A DNA stretch of 64,000 nt, taken from NCBI RefSeq assembly GCF_026914265.1, contig NC_069138.1, positions 26,379,262 to 26,443,261 of the forward strand, written 5' to 3'. Positions 27,069 through 38,309 of the stretch are shown here, piece by piece (the stretch's first letter is position 1; each line of letters starts with the position of its first letter). The DNA is from Mya arenaria (Eukaryota > Mollusca > Bivalvia > Myida > Myidae). Made by a program: the position numbers and the translations under genes. The notes under the pieces were generated by a model. It ran no database searches. It worked only from the letters and a program-made list of their open reading frames with translations, and was not told the DNA's origin.

Positions 27069-30000
27069 CATGTAAGTGTGTGTTTTAACACATTATTTAA
27101 AAACCTTTCAAGCTTTTTATAGAAGATCACATTAACACCATTCCCCAATGATGACAATAGCATCTTACATTAAGCCTGATAAAAAATAGCCTATCTACAA
27201 TACCTGTTTTTGAAAAGAATGTAGCCCTAACCAAACCATTTTATTTTTTGGCCCAATAAAATACAGTATCTACAAGTGTATTGATTACCTTTCTGTGTTT
27301 TCTTGTCTTCGGATGCTTGTGAGGCCATGTAGATCGCGGCAGCAGCCACTGATACTGGACTGCGACTGTAGGAGGGTATATGGTCATTTATAGTAAACTA
27401 CATGGACAGTTATTTATTCAAATCAACTTGTAATAAAACCAAGAATATCTGATCAATCAATTGAATTCTTATCAGTGCTGAACTATATTTCAAAATTCAT
27501 TCCAATGTTTCCCAATTATTTTTAAGTATGACAGGATGCCTATTCATGGTCTTCATGAAGGCACGAGGTTGCAACCAAATAAAAGGCAGGGTGCAGCACC
27601 CTTCCATAATGCTTTAGTTCAACTGCAAGACCAGTTCTGAACACCACAAATGTGAACAAAATATGTCTGTCCATTTTGGTAGTACTTACATCATTGCTGA
27701 AGATTAAAGATATGAGCAATGATAACAACTTGTAAAAAACAACAGTAGAAAAGGTAATTTATGTTCAAGGAAGAGGATTATGGAATACACACCCCGGTAC
27801 CAGGTAGAGATCTACAGCCTTCCTGGCGATGCATGTGGCTGCCTTCTGGATCTTGGATGACAGGGTCAGGTTCGAACAGAACCGGGCCTGGAAATATTAA
27901 CGATATGTTAAGGTCATAGAAAGGGCATTGCTAGGAATACAAAAAGGGTTGTTTGTTGAGCTTAAAATCCTGTATATTCTGTTGAATCTGTAGAGACCTG
28001 CCACGTCTCTTCAGAGAGTAGACAGGGTCCATGGCTGTGATGGTCTATCACTTGGTATGTTTAGTTAAAGTCAACATACACGCATGAATATCATAATTTT
28101 GAATATTGACATGTATGCCATATCCCCTGGCGGGCAAAGAATAGGAAAAATGGTATGAAATAAAAGGGCACATGGTGAAAGGCTGTAATGTTTCCAGTGG
28201 GTAAGGTACAATCTGGCCATTATAGGTATTCTTCGGTCAATTAGGAGACTAAGAGTGGTCAATCAATATGAAAGTTTTCCCTAATTGATATAAACAAGCC
28301 ACTCATTACAATTTATGTGACATTTTTAATATCTTTGCTAAGGGCTCAATTTTCATATGAGATGCAAGAAATAATTTTCACCTACAAGATCTTCAAAATC
28401 ACATTTTGTTATAAATATCTTAACAATGTATTACCAAAATTAGAGGTAAGGACATGGGTCTTGCATGTGACCTGTCGTCTTGGTATGTCAAACACATGTG
28501 GCAAGTTATTTTAAAATATGTTGATACAAGAGAAATTTACAGCCCGGACTTGAGTTATGTAGCTGGACACATGGACGGACGGATGGACGGTGCGATTTTA
28601 ATATGCCCACCTTCAGGGCCAAAAAAATTTTAATAGTAAAACTCAATCCTACCATGAAATCTCCTGTGGTAATGAGATCTACGTTGGTTTCCAGAGCCTT
28701 CAAGATGAGCTTAAACACTCGACCTATCTCTTTTTTTGAAACCTTCGATACAGCACATATTTCTGCAAATAAACACATTGATACTGTATATCATTTTAAA
28801 TATGTAAGGTCCATCTTTTCAAGATTTCTTGATTTTGCACATTTTCAATGTTTTATTTGTAAAGATGCCACTATTTAAATTAGGTTTTAGCCAGGTTTTA
28901 AGTAAGGACAGGGTGGACAGGGTGCTTAGGGAGAAATGGGCACAATGTAATGGACTGTGAAGATGACCAAATCATCATGAACTTGGTGAAAAATGTCAGT
29001 AACTGTGGTTAATTGAAATAATATTAGATTTTAACTGACAAATATGTAAAGTTTGACTGTATTTATAATCATATTATAAGTATTAATCAAAACAGAAGAA
29101 ATATTTGAGAATTGTATGCATTTCATGCCATAAAAGCAGAAGGGTACCAAAACTGGTCTCCTTTAGGGCATATTTAAGGTGCATCTACACAAGGACAGGG
29201 TGCAGAACTCTCTCACAACTCTTAAGCTTAACCTCTATGGTAATTTAGATATTGTCAAACATAAGTAAATGAATAATTCACTAGCTTGTAATTTCCTATC
29301 CTGATTAATAAATGGAAAACAAAATTTTTAAAACCAATATAGTTTGATGATGATTGTTTTACATGTCAAGAACATCACCATGGCAATGATACTTGCTCAA
29401 CTTCATTCTTCCCAAAAACAGACTAGAAGCATTTGAAGAAATACACTAAGACGGCTGAATTCAATACAAATGATTCAATTAAAAATCAATTAGTTTGGAT
29501 TTAACAAACCCACACTTAGAGGGGAGGGGTGGAAGTTAGGTGGGATTTTTTAACATTCTTTTCGTAATAAAAAGCCAGGAAAAAAATATGACAACAAAAG
29601 AGCTAAAAACATTCAGGCTGTGGTTATTCTTTGTGAATTTTATCATGTAAAGCCGAAACTATACATAAACTGTAGCAAAACTATAACATTACAGTTACCT
29701 TTGAATGTCCTGGGCACCCCTTCCTGTCTACAGGCGATGTACATACAAGCCGAGCAGATGGCATCGTTACTCCGGCCCTTCAGCGATTTTGTGTCATTCA
29801 CTTGCTTAAAAAGTGTGTTCCCTCTGTCCTAAAATAGATTTCATTGGATTTTGCAATCAATGATTTAAATCTGAAAAAGAATCAAACTAATTATGTCCTC
29901 AAAATAAGCTATGTACCGAGGCTGTATTACAGAAGAATCTTAAGAAAAAAAATATTTGATTGTAATACATCTTTAAAACTTAAAATAGTTTCAATACTTT

Positions 30001-33000
30001 TAATGTAGAATAAACATTAAGCCTTACAGACAATGTGGAGTAATACAGGAATTTGTTGAATTAAAGAAAAACGTATAACAATTTTAACTTAACATCGCCC
30101 AAGGTAAGGTCACGATGTACTTAAAGTTAGAACGATAGTGAAATGGACATAAAATCCTGAATATTATTAGTAGTATAAATCATCATAAAATTTGACATTT
30201 CAGTAAACACATCATAAAATTTGACATTAAAGTGAATATCAATCGCATCTATTATTGGTATTAAGTTACTATGCAGCTCTTTAAATATCCAGATCATTTC
30301 CAGGAGCATTTTAAGCATTACATATGATACCATTAATTTTATTTATATGACTATTTCCCTATACAGTAGTAATTTGTATGTATACACATGTACATAAAGG
30401 TCAATATGCTTTCTTCAGGTGTACATAACAGCTGTTTATTGTCAATCCTGATAAATAGCCGCAGGTCTGATTGAGTAAGAGGGATTCAAGCCCAAAGCAA
30501 AGTGGCTTAGATCCCTTTTGAAATTGTATTTCTTTCAAGGTACTCCATTGTTTTTGTTGCAAACGTTTGAGCAAAACAGAATGTCTGTTCACTTTTTTTG
30601 CAACATTTTTCAATTCTTTTTTTAATAAATAAATTATTTAAATCATTATCTTAAACATAACTAACTACAGTCACAAGTTTTTTAAATAAGCTTAATCAAT
30701 TTTCTTTTTTTCCAAAATTTATTATTCATTTGTTTGAATAACACACTTCATAACGGATTATTGGGTATAAAAAAGGGAATAAAAACACATGCAAGCATCT
30801 TATTGTTAAGTCTTAAGATACTTACAGCTACCATCTTAGGCAGGTTCAGTCTGTCGCCCATTTGAGAGATCTCTCTAAAGGCATTCAATAGCGCTCGATC
30901 AGAGGAATTCATCTGAAATATATCATGATGTGACTCTCTGTTTCATAGATAAAAGTTTTCATGTTTTTTTTTCATCATTTGACACAGAACAAATTGTTTA
31001 TCTTCTTCCAGCCCAATCCTTATATTCATTATTTTTTATACTATTGCATATATATGTATGTTCTTTAAAAATAAAATATGTTTAAACCAAACCAGTATTA
31101 CTGGAATATTACATGATTGCTGAGGATGAAAGATATATTGCAAAAGTTTTGTCCCCTCTGAGGGGGACAGGTAGATTTGCTCTCTTTCTAGAATTCTTGT
31201 CCAAGAAATTAAGTCAAACTTGAATTAAAATACATTCTTTACACAAATTATAAATTTTATGAGCATTAATGTGATGCCTTACTTATTTGAATATGCTTTA
31301 GAACACTTATTGATTTAAAAAATTAAGCTACATGTATTTCATCTTAAAACCTATCAAATTGGGCAATTTTATTTTAATTAATTAAACTGATTCATGTTCA
31401 AACCCATTATACCGGCAAACATCCCATAACTCACTGTGCGTCTGTTCTTGTACATGGGTTTTCCATTCTCATCCATCTGCTGCGTGGTCTTCGGGTCAAA
31501 GGCAATCATCGTAGACAAGTCGCCACCCTCCAGTAACGGGTTCTACCAAATGAGTAACACAAGGATAAAAGCTAATGTTATTGAGTTGCTCCTAATCTAG
31601 ATTTGGTCAGTTCACACTTAGTAAATGTCAATTTCAAATAATATTTTGTGCCTTTTCACCATAACTTACAAGGGCTAAAATAAAAAAATCCCAATTTGCT
31701 TCAAGAAATTTCCCAAAATTGTTTGTAGGAAATATAATTAAATAGGATTCATTCACATGTTAAAAATTTGGTGAAAATAACAAAAATTAAGAGATTTATT
31801 AAGAACACAAGGAAAAAAGCAATGAAACTTACAAAATAAACTTTTTTCTCTCTTTGTTAATGATGGGCATTTTTCCGATCTCATGCTACAGTTCACTTAT
31901 ACTCCCAAAAAAGTAAAGCTAGACGTTGACCCAAATTTTCACTGAAAAAGCCCTTAACATTCATAAGTACCATACAATAAATTCAGTATCAAAGCAGTTA
32001 AAAGAAAACATTTTTATACCATCAACGTATTATCATATGGTTTGCTACAAAGCAAAATTCCTGACCATATATATATATTAACATAAATGTGGTTATATGC
32101 AAAAATTTAACCAGAATTTAAGTCTAATAATAAAGGGCCATTATTTGCAAAATACAGTTATCTAACTTGGTTATTCAATTACGTTGGGTGGTTGAATACC
32201 ATAGTATAAAGTCTCTACAAAATACATCGAGTAGTTGCTTGCTGAGATATTATCCTATGTGTGCTAACATGCAAGACCTTAACCAGAATTTCTAAGTCTC
32301 ATAATAAAGGAGCAAAAATTATATAATATGAAATATAGAGTTATCTTACTTGATTAAAAAAGAAGGTTAAATGGTTGGGAGCCTGTTTGTAAAGTTTCAA
32401 TGCAATACATGATGTATTCGCTGAGGTATTGACTTAAAAGTGGTTACATGCAAAACCAGAATTTCTATGTCAAAAAAGGGGGCCATTATTTGAATTTAAT
32501 GCAAATTAGAGTTATCTAACTTGGTTATTTAAGTAGGTTGGATGGTTGAGTACCATTGTATCAAGTCTCAATGCAATACCTCAAGTAGTTGCTGAGATAT
32601 TTACCTATGTGTGCTTGCACACAAAACCTAACCAGAATTTCTAAGTTGAACAATAAAGGGCAATTATTTGCATTAAATGCAAACTAGAGTTATCTAACTT
32701 GGTTAATTAAGTAGGTTGGATGGATGAGTACCATTGTATCAAGTCTCAATGCAATACCTCAAGTAGTTGCTGAGATATTAACCTATGTGTGCTTGCACGC
32801 AAAACCTTAACCAGAATTTCTAAGTCGAATAATAATGGGCAATTATTTGCATTAAATGCAAACTAGAGTTATCTAACTTGGTTAATTAAGTAGGTTGGAT
32901 GGTTGAGTACCATTGTATCAAGTCTCAATGCAATACCTCAAGTAGTTGCTGAGATATTAACCTATGTGTGCTTGCATGCAAAACCTTAACCAGAATTTCT

Positions 33001-34170
33001 AAGTCGAATAATAAAGGGCAATTATTTGCATTTAATGCAAACTAGAGTTATCTAACTTGGTTAATTAAGTAGGTTGGATGGTTGAGTACCATTGTATCAA
33101 GTCTCAATGCAATACCTCAAGTAGTTGCTGAGATATTAACCTATGTGTGCTTGCACGCAAAATCTTAACCAGAATTTCTAAGTTGAATAATAAAGGCCTA
33201 TTATTTGCATTAAATGCAAACTAGAGTTCTCTAACTTGGTTAATTAAGTAGGTTGGATGGTTGAGTACCATTGTATCAAGTCTCAATGCAATACCTCAAG
33301 TAGATGCTGAGATATTAACCTATGTGTGCTTGCATGCAAAACCTTAACCAGAATTTCTAAGTCGAATAATAAAGGGCAATTATTTGCATTTAATGCAAAC
33401 TAGAGTTATCTAACTTGGTTAATTAAGTAGGTTGGATGGTTGAGTACCATTGTATCAAGTCTCAATGCAATACCTCAAGTAGTTGCTGAGATATTAACCT
33501 ATATGTGCTTGCATGCAAAACCTTAACCAGAATTTCTAAGTCGAATAATAAAGGGCAATTATTTGCATTTAATGCAAACTAGAGTTATCTAACTTGGTTA
33601 ATTAAGTAGGTTGGATGGTTGAGTACCATTGTATCAAGTCTCAATGCAATACCTCAAGTAGTTGCTGAGATATTAACCTGTGTGTGCTTGCATGCAAAAC
33701 CTCAACCAAGGGGTGACGCCGACGCCGACGCTTGGGTGAGTAGTATAGCTCTCCATATTCTTCGAATTGTCGAGCTAACAGGTGTTTTCATAGTAGGTGA
33801 TGATTGCCCCAGTAGAGCAATCCAGTTCAATGGATTATGCAATTACTAATATGCATACATTATTCATAAACACTAAGCATATGCAGTAAAAGGAAGGGAC
33901 ATATGTCTTGCATGCGACATGTGTTTAAGGACTGAACACATGTGCAAAGTAATTTTAAAATCCCTATAATTGCATAACAAAGTTATAGCCTAGACAATGA
34001 AAACCAGATGCAAAGGAGTGATTTTTATATGCCTTCGATTGAGGCATTAAAATCTAAATAGGTTGTTAGGATGCTCCCAGAAATCCTTTCAATAAATATC
34101 ATTTACACCATTTTTAATTTTATTTATCTCTGTCATGCAGACAAATAAATCAGTTCAGACTTCTAGTTAA

Positions 34171-34214
<44 letters not shown>

Positions 34215-36192
34215 CCCTTACTGTTAATAAACATGAGAGAGTATGGAGTAATACTAAAAGGATGAAATTATTAAAAGGCATGTTGGTACTTGGTAGTCAC
34301 AAGTAAAATCAATTTTGATCTTATGGTACTGAAAGGTCAATTTAAGTGGCGCTATTTGGAAAAGTGCATAAAAAGATAATGCTGTGACATAATTTTCCAA
34401 GAAAATCAACCTGGCTTAGTTAATGCTACATGAGTTTTATTTAGCAGCATGGGAGCTAGAATCTGCAGCATGGGAACCAGAATCTATCAGAGCAATGAAA
34501 AAATCAAATTATATTTTTCAATGCAGTGAAAATAAAATTATATATTCATTTTCTGTCAGTATCATTAAACATCTTGGACTAGTACTAAATAAAAACAATT
34601 ATGTTTTCCTCGACCCACCTCTGAAGCACCAACTCGAGATGGGTCCTTGTCGCTTTTCTCGTTGCTGAAAGTTCTCCACTCTGTACCAACATCTACCACC
34701 CTGTAATTGTGAAAGAAGTCATGTTCGTGAACTTACAAATGTAGTATGAACAATTGGCCATTATTAGAGAATGCCATGAGATCTGAGATATTTGCCCATT
34801 AAATGCAAAAATATCCTGTAAAAATTTCATTAGATGATAAAATTGTTAAATCATGTTTTTTCACTATCATCATCATTATTACAATGATAAATTGGTATAA
34901 CAGACACACTAATTATGCATAATTGTGTAAACTACCAATTTAGTGAGCCAGCCACTATTTATATCTACCAGTTCACCTGATTACAATCAATTACAGCTGA
35001 CTGCTTATTTACTGAAATAAATGTAGCGGCAAGTTTGAAGTTAACTGCTTTCTCATTGGACAAAACAATATGTTGAGGGCTTATGACAGAAAATGAGTCG
35101 CACAGTAATCAGTAATTACATGTACATGAAAAGTTACTTCAAAACATTCGATGCATACCTGACCTGAATACTAATTCCTAACTTTAATTACCTTTAATAT
35201 TGCCATTTTAGTTATTCACCTTTCAAATAATTAAGAAATGCAGACCATTATCGGTTACTTTTATGATTTCATACACTAGATTGTAGAAATGTGGACACTC
35301 AGCTTGAATGCTTCTCTTGAACTGGATTATTTCATAGCACAAGTCTGAGGGCCAAAACAGCGGCATAACTCACTTATTACTCAAGCCACCATGTACATGT
35401 AGTACAGTATTTATACCTGTCCCCCACAACAAGCCCACATTCAGGACAGATCATATCACCAGCATGGTAGTCCTCCACCAGGGGTGTATCTGGGTGTTCA
35501 GGGCAACTCAGCACAGCCGCCCGAGGACTACAACGTACAAGTATTACAGTATATGTATAAATAAGTTAAGTCATAAATATACTCTATATATTAAAGCAAG
35601 ACGGATATTAAAAGTTTACACAAATTACACATCTAGGCAAATTTAATGTTAATTTATGATTGATGTTGGTTTAGTTATAGTATCCAGGTATTCTGGGCAA
35701 TTCAGCACAGTTGCTCGCAGTCTGCAATGTACATTATTATGTACTTGTAAGTAAGTTAAGTCATAAAATATACAAATAAAAGGATTTAAAGCATTGCAGA
35801 TAATACCAGTTTAAACATATTACGCATATGGGCAAATTCTGTTTAATTGATATTAATGTTAAAGTTATGTAATCCGATAAGGAAAATGATATTGATGTTA
35901 AAAATTGATGGTGATGTGCACTTTAAAACAAAATGCAATTCATGGTAAAAGGCAGAAATCCTTCAACAAGAAGAAAAAACTTCACCAAGTCGCCAATTTT
36001 AATAAAATGAGCCCTGAACTAAATACTGAACCCTATCGTAAATTCAAACTATCAAGTTTAGCTATTCGTACGTGACAGTTAACTCAAACTGTATTCATGT
36101 ATTAGTCTCAGAAGGGTTGCTTCTAGACTAAAATAATAGACGTGTTATACAGGTTCTTCAAATTCCCTTACATCTAAATGGGTTTGTGCAAA

Positions 36193-36235
<43 letters not shown>

Positions 36236-37914
36236 GAAAGAAATTGAATTTGTATTAAGAGAGGTATAAAGGTTTATATTCAAATTCTACCATGTAAGTG
36301 CAATTTTAAACAAAACAAGCATTTAAATGCATTTAAATACAGGATTTACCTTTCCAATAAAACAAAACTTGACTGACACAGACAACAATTATGCCAAGTG
36401 TAACAACTCGACCATCTCTGGCAAGCTTCAAAAAAGACCTCATAAATACAATCATAACAACTCGGACATGGCCGAAGTGTTCCGACAGTTGTAAAACTAG
36501 TTGTAAAATTGTGAACTGCAGCCTTGCACGTACCCTTCATGTATATATCGTTATGTTTTGACGATATGAAATAAAGAAAAAAAAACATCAAACTCATAAT
36601 AATTTGTTGGAATTTTTTTTGTGTACCTACCGAATATAAAATAACATTATCAGGTAATATTTCTTGTATCTTATAGACGCAATATGCTTTAACCCGGAAT
36701 CTCGATCAGAATAACTAGTCTACCCACTTTCGGTACAAAACAATTTTTATGTGATGGACTTGCCATATATCAAAAATAGTAAAAATTCTATCAACATACA
36801 ATTATTTGGACTAGGTTGCTTCAATCTTTATAAGTAAGTGTATTTTATAACTAAGGTTTTCACTAAATATTCAATTCACACTTTGTAAAACCACCAAAGA
36901 CACTAGATTTATTCATTTGTTTCTGATTCCCAACCTACCCCATTTTTCAACCGACGCTAGACATTTTTATTGCTTAGAGAAATATATATTTTTCATTTGA
37001 TTATATTAAATATACTGGTTGAGAAGCAGTTTCCGACAGTTTTTAAACGTTTTTATTGAATTATTTATACGTGTTTATATATCTACTAAAATTGTTCACA
37101 TTTTTTTATAACTACAGCTCAAGCTGCTATTGTCGATATATTTCTTACATGTGTCACACATGTAAGAAATATATCGACAATAGCAGCTTGACCTAACCCT
37201 CTGCTTGTAGATGCCATGTTTCACTTCAAAAATGAAACAGAAATTTAATAAAACTTCTGCGTCACGTCACATAAAGTGTATCAAATAGGGGCGCAAAGAG
37301 GGTACTTACATTGTTCTGATAAGCTTGTGATGAGAAGCAGCATGAGGAAACACCCGAGTGTTCACAAATATGTACACAATGATCATCGTTTGTATAAGTC
37401 AATTAAGGAAAACCTTGTAGCTATTCATAGATATGCAAATTAGGTTTACACGCATGCGCAATACGCTGCGCGTGCAGATCCCCCACGTGCAAGTTTGTGT
37501 ACAAAATGAAAAAAAAACATTAAACATTAAATAATTATAAAAGTTTCTTATGTGTAACTGCTTTCCGTCGGAAACTGCTTCTCAACCAGTATATATTAAA
37601 AGTTGAAAATGAATCGTTTTTTTTTTTTTTAACATTACCAACTATGCTTACAATGATTGAAATCATTAAACATAAAGATTTTTGGAAACAAGAAACTATC
37701 ACGAAAGAAAATACTTTCAAGGGTTTTCCTTAAAAGTATTTGATTTCGTGATATTTTCTTCCGTGGTTATCCGAACTTACAATGAAATAACATATCCGAA
37801 TATATGCATATTTAAAAAAATATCATATTTACTTTGATCAATAAGACTGCACTTAAAACGCGACTTCACTGTAATTTTTCAAACAAATACTAACCCTTTG
37901 CTTGTAGATGCCAT
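25727..37914 (-). CDS. General transcription factor IIB (TFIIB), 10 coding exons
   Basis: Exons in transcript order: 37895-37914, 35417-35527, 34619-34700, 31435-31542, 30826-30912, 29699-29828, 28653-28762, 27793-27887, 27289-27365, 25727-25860. All junctions are GT-AG and in phase; the product is 317 aa (human TFIIB is 316). TFIIB bridges TBP-bound promoter DNA and RNA polymerase II in the nucleus and helps choose the start site. The zinc ribbon ligands are C15, H18, C34 and C37, the same positions as in human. Then come the reader/linker region ([16 protein letters not shown]) and two cyclin folds, with [12 protein letters not shown] and [16 protein letters not shown] in the first and [15 protein letters not shown] and [11 protein letters not shown] in the second, ending PIDQLPAQ. 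The first exon is only 20 coding bases (MASTSKG); a second copy at 37198-37217 would give MASTSRG and is equally in phase. Introns carry many repeats. Confidence 0.95.
27030..27064. repeat. TA dinucleotide microsatellite
   Basis: About 35 bp of alternating TA in the last intron of the TFIIB gene. Confidence 0.9.
28440..28627 (+). repeat. Dispersed repeat with GGACGGACGG end, copy in a TFIIB intron
   Basis: Collinear with 19895-20110 in the same orientation: GAGGTAAGGACATGGGTCTTG, CGTCTTGGTATG, ACACATGTGGCAAGTTATTT, TTACAGCCCGGAC, GGACGGACGGATGGACGG and AATATGCCCACCTTC. It ends next to TFIIB exon 7. Confidence 0.7.
32085..33716. repeat. 180-bp tandem array in TFIIB intron 3
   Basis: Roughly nine units of about 179-180 bp. 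Anchor phrases GAGTTATCTAACTTGG, GTACCATTGTATCAAGTCTC, TGCTGAGATATTAACC and CTTAACCAGAATTTCTAAG recur at constant spacing. The first two or three units (32085-32490) are diverged and contain indels; the later ones are nearly identical. The array stops abruptly at CCTCAACCAAGG, followed by GACGCCGACGCCGACGC and a TCTTCGAATTGTCGAGCTAA stretch (33716-33782), which I recall as a conserved end of bivalve non-autonomous elements with tandem cores. Confidence 0.85.
33885..34052 (+). repeat. Dispersed repeat, diverged third copy
   Basis: Contains GGGACATATGTCTTGCATGCGACATG, ACACATGTGCAAAGTAATTTTAAAATCC, AAAGTTATAGCC and TATATGCCTTCGATTGAGGC, a decayed version of the repeats at 19895-20110 and 28440-28627. 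It directly follows the 180-bp array and its terminus. Confidence 0.5.
34175..34211. repeat. AT dinucleotide microsatellite
   Basis: About 37 bp of alternating AT in TFIIB intron 3. Confidence 0.9.
35678..35770 (-). pseudogene. Degenerate partial copy of TFIIB exon 2
   Basis: This stretch repeats, about 190 bp further upstream in the gene, the 5' half of exon 2 plus the adjoining intron. Matching landmarks: GGTATTCTGGGCAATTCAGCACAG here against GGTGTTCAGGGCAACTCAGCACAG in the exon, and AGTAAGTTAAGTCATAAAATATA against AAATAAGTTAAGTCATAAATATA. In the exon's frame it reads [14 protein letters not shown] against [14 protein letters not shown]; the zinc-ligand histidine is tyrosine. It lacks the rest of the exon and the donor, so it should not contribute to a working protein. 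Confidence 0.7.
36123..36814 (-). mobile_element. hAT-like element, 692 bp, with open cysteine-rich frame
   Basis: Second copy of the element at 11072-11686, inverted. Ends CTAGACTAAAATAAT and ATTATTTGGACTAG form terminal inverted repeats, and GTTGCTT is duplicated at both flanks (7 bp). Unlike the other copy, the internal frame on the minus strand from the ATG near 36541 is open to a donor-like GAAAG-GTAAAT, encoding a short peptide with [23 protein letters not shown] motifs. It also contains a 37-base G run (36197-36233). It lies in TFIIB intron 1 in the gene's orientation. Confidence 0.7.
36197..36233. repeat. Poly-G tract, 37 bases
   Basis: An uninterrupted G run inside the hAT-like element, replacing a short CCCCGG/GGGG position in the copy near 11610. 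It could form a G-quadruplex on the plus strand. The exact length may be unreliable. Confidence 0.85.
37119..37191. repeat. Perfect 73-nt palindrome
   Basis: Two 36-nt arms, 37119-37154 and 37156-37191, are perfect reverse complements around one central base. The outer end is CAAGCTGCTATTG and the inner end ACATGTGT. It begins a few bases past the donor of the TIR element's TFIIB exon 1 copy and would form a strong hairpin in RNA or a cruciform in DNA. Confidence 0.95.
37193..37263 (-). other. Second copy of TFIIB 5' UTR and exon 1 (MASTSRG)
   Basis: 71 bp identical to 37890-37960 except for one base (37201 versus 37898). Coding part 37198-37217 gives MASTSR plus GG, followed by donor GTTAGG, so it can splice to exon 2 in frame just as the other copy can. 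The arginine here matches vertebrate TFIIB (MASTSR), whereas the outer copy has lysine. It is therefore either an alternative first exon or the original one; sequence alone does not tell which is transcribed. Confidence 0.75.
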
Positions 37915-37960
37915 GTTTCACTTCAAAAATGAAACAGAAATTTAATAAAACTTCTGCGTC
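37890..37960 (-). other. Outer TFIIB 5' UTR and exon 1 (MASTSKG)
   Basis: The 5'-most copy of TFIIB exon 1, with 20 coding bases at 37895-37914 and donor GTTAGT. Its position next to the EndoG promoter region is what I would expect of the gene's main start, but the other copy cannot be excluded. Confidence 0.7.
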
Positions 37961-38309
37961 TTCTATACTTCCATTTTTGCTTTGGTGCAATAACCAATAA
38001 TGAACCAAACTACTCTCGGGTCAGAATATATATTAAAACATGTTATTAAGATGACGCTTCATATGAGACATTTATGAAAGACTTAGATTCATTTAATTTA
38101 TTTAAAGTTATATATTCTAACTTTTGAACTAAACAATACTGTATAAAGATAATATAAAACGTAGTTCATTGAATTTTGGGAAGTATAACACCCCTACATT
38201 TCGAAAGTAACTTGGTCCATTACAATATCCGGCGGTGCAACCTTAAAAGCTTCCACTTTAATTAGTCCTATAAACACGAAACTTCATCACCTTGGAATTT
38301 TGCAAAGGC
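37961..38309. promoter_or_regulatory. Putative bidirectional promoter, TFIIB (-) and EndoG (+)
   Basis: About 350 bp separate the TFIIB leader from the EndoG start codon, head to head. No TATA box or CpG-rich stretch stands out. That the two genes share control is inferred from spacing and from both being broadly needed genes. Confidence 0.5.

Larger units (their letters stand above)
37011..37593 (-). mobile_element. 583-bp TIR element carrying a copy of TFIIB exon 1
   Basis: The first 27 bases (37011-37037, starting TATACTGGTTGAGAAGCAG) are a perfect inverted copy of the last 27 (37567-37593). TATTAAA flanks both sides (37004-37010, 37594-37600), a 7-bp target duplication. Inside, in the gene's orientation, are an E-box CACGTG (about 37485), CGCATGCGCA, which matches the NRF-1 consensus (about 37450), a donor-like CAATGTAAGTA (about 37310), GTGACGTGACG (about 37260), the TFIIB 5' UTR and first coding exon (37193-37263), and a perfect palindrome (37119-37191). 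No transposase is encoded. It lies between the other exon 1 copy and exon 2. Confidence 0.85.

Noticed and set aside
38292..38309. Longer N-terminus for EndoG
   Set aside because: The upstream in-frame codon is TTG; the ATG at 38310 gives a sensible mitochondrial anchor.
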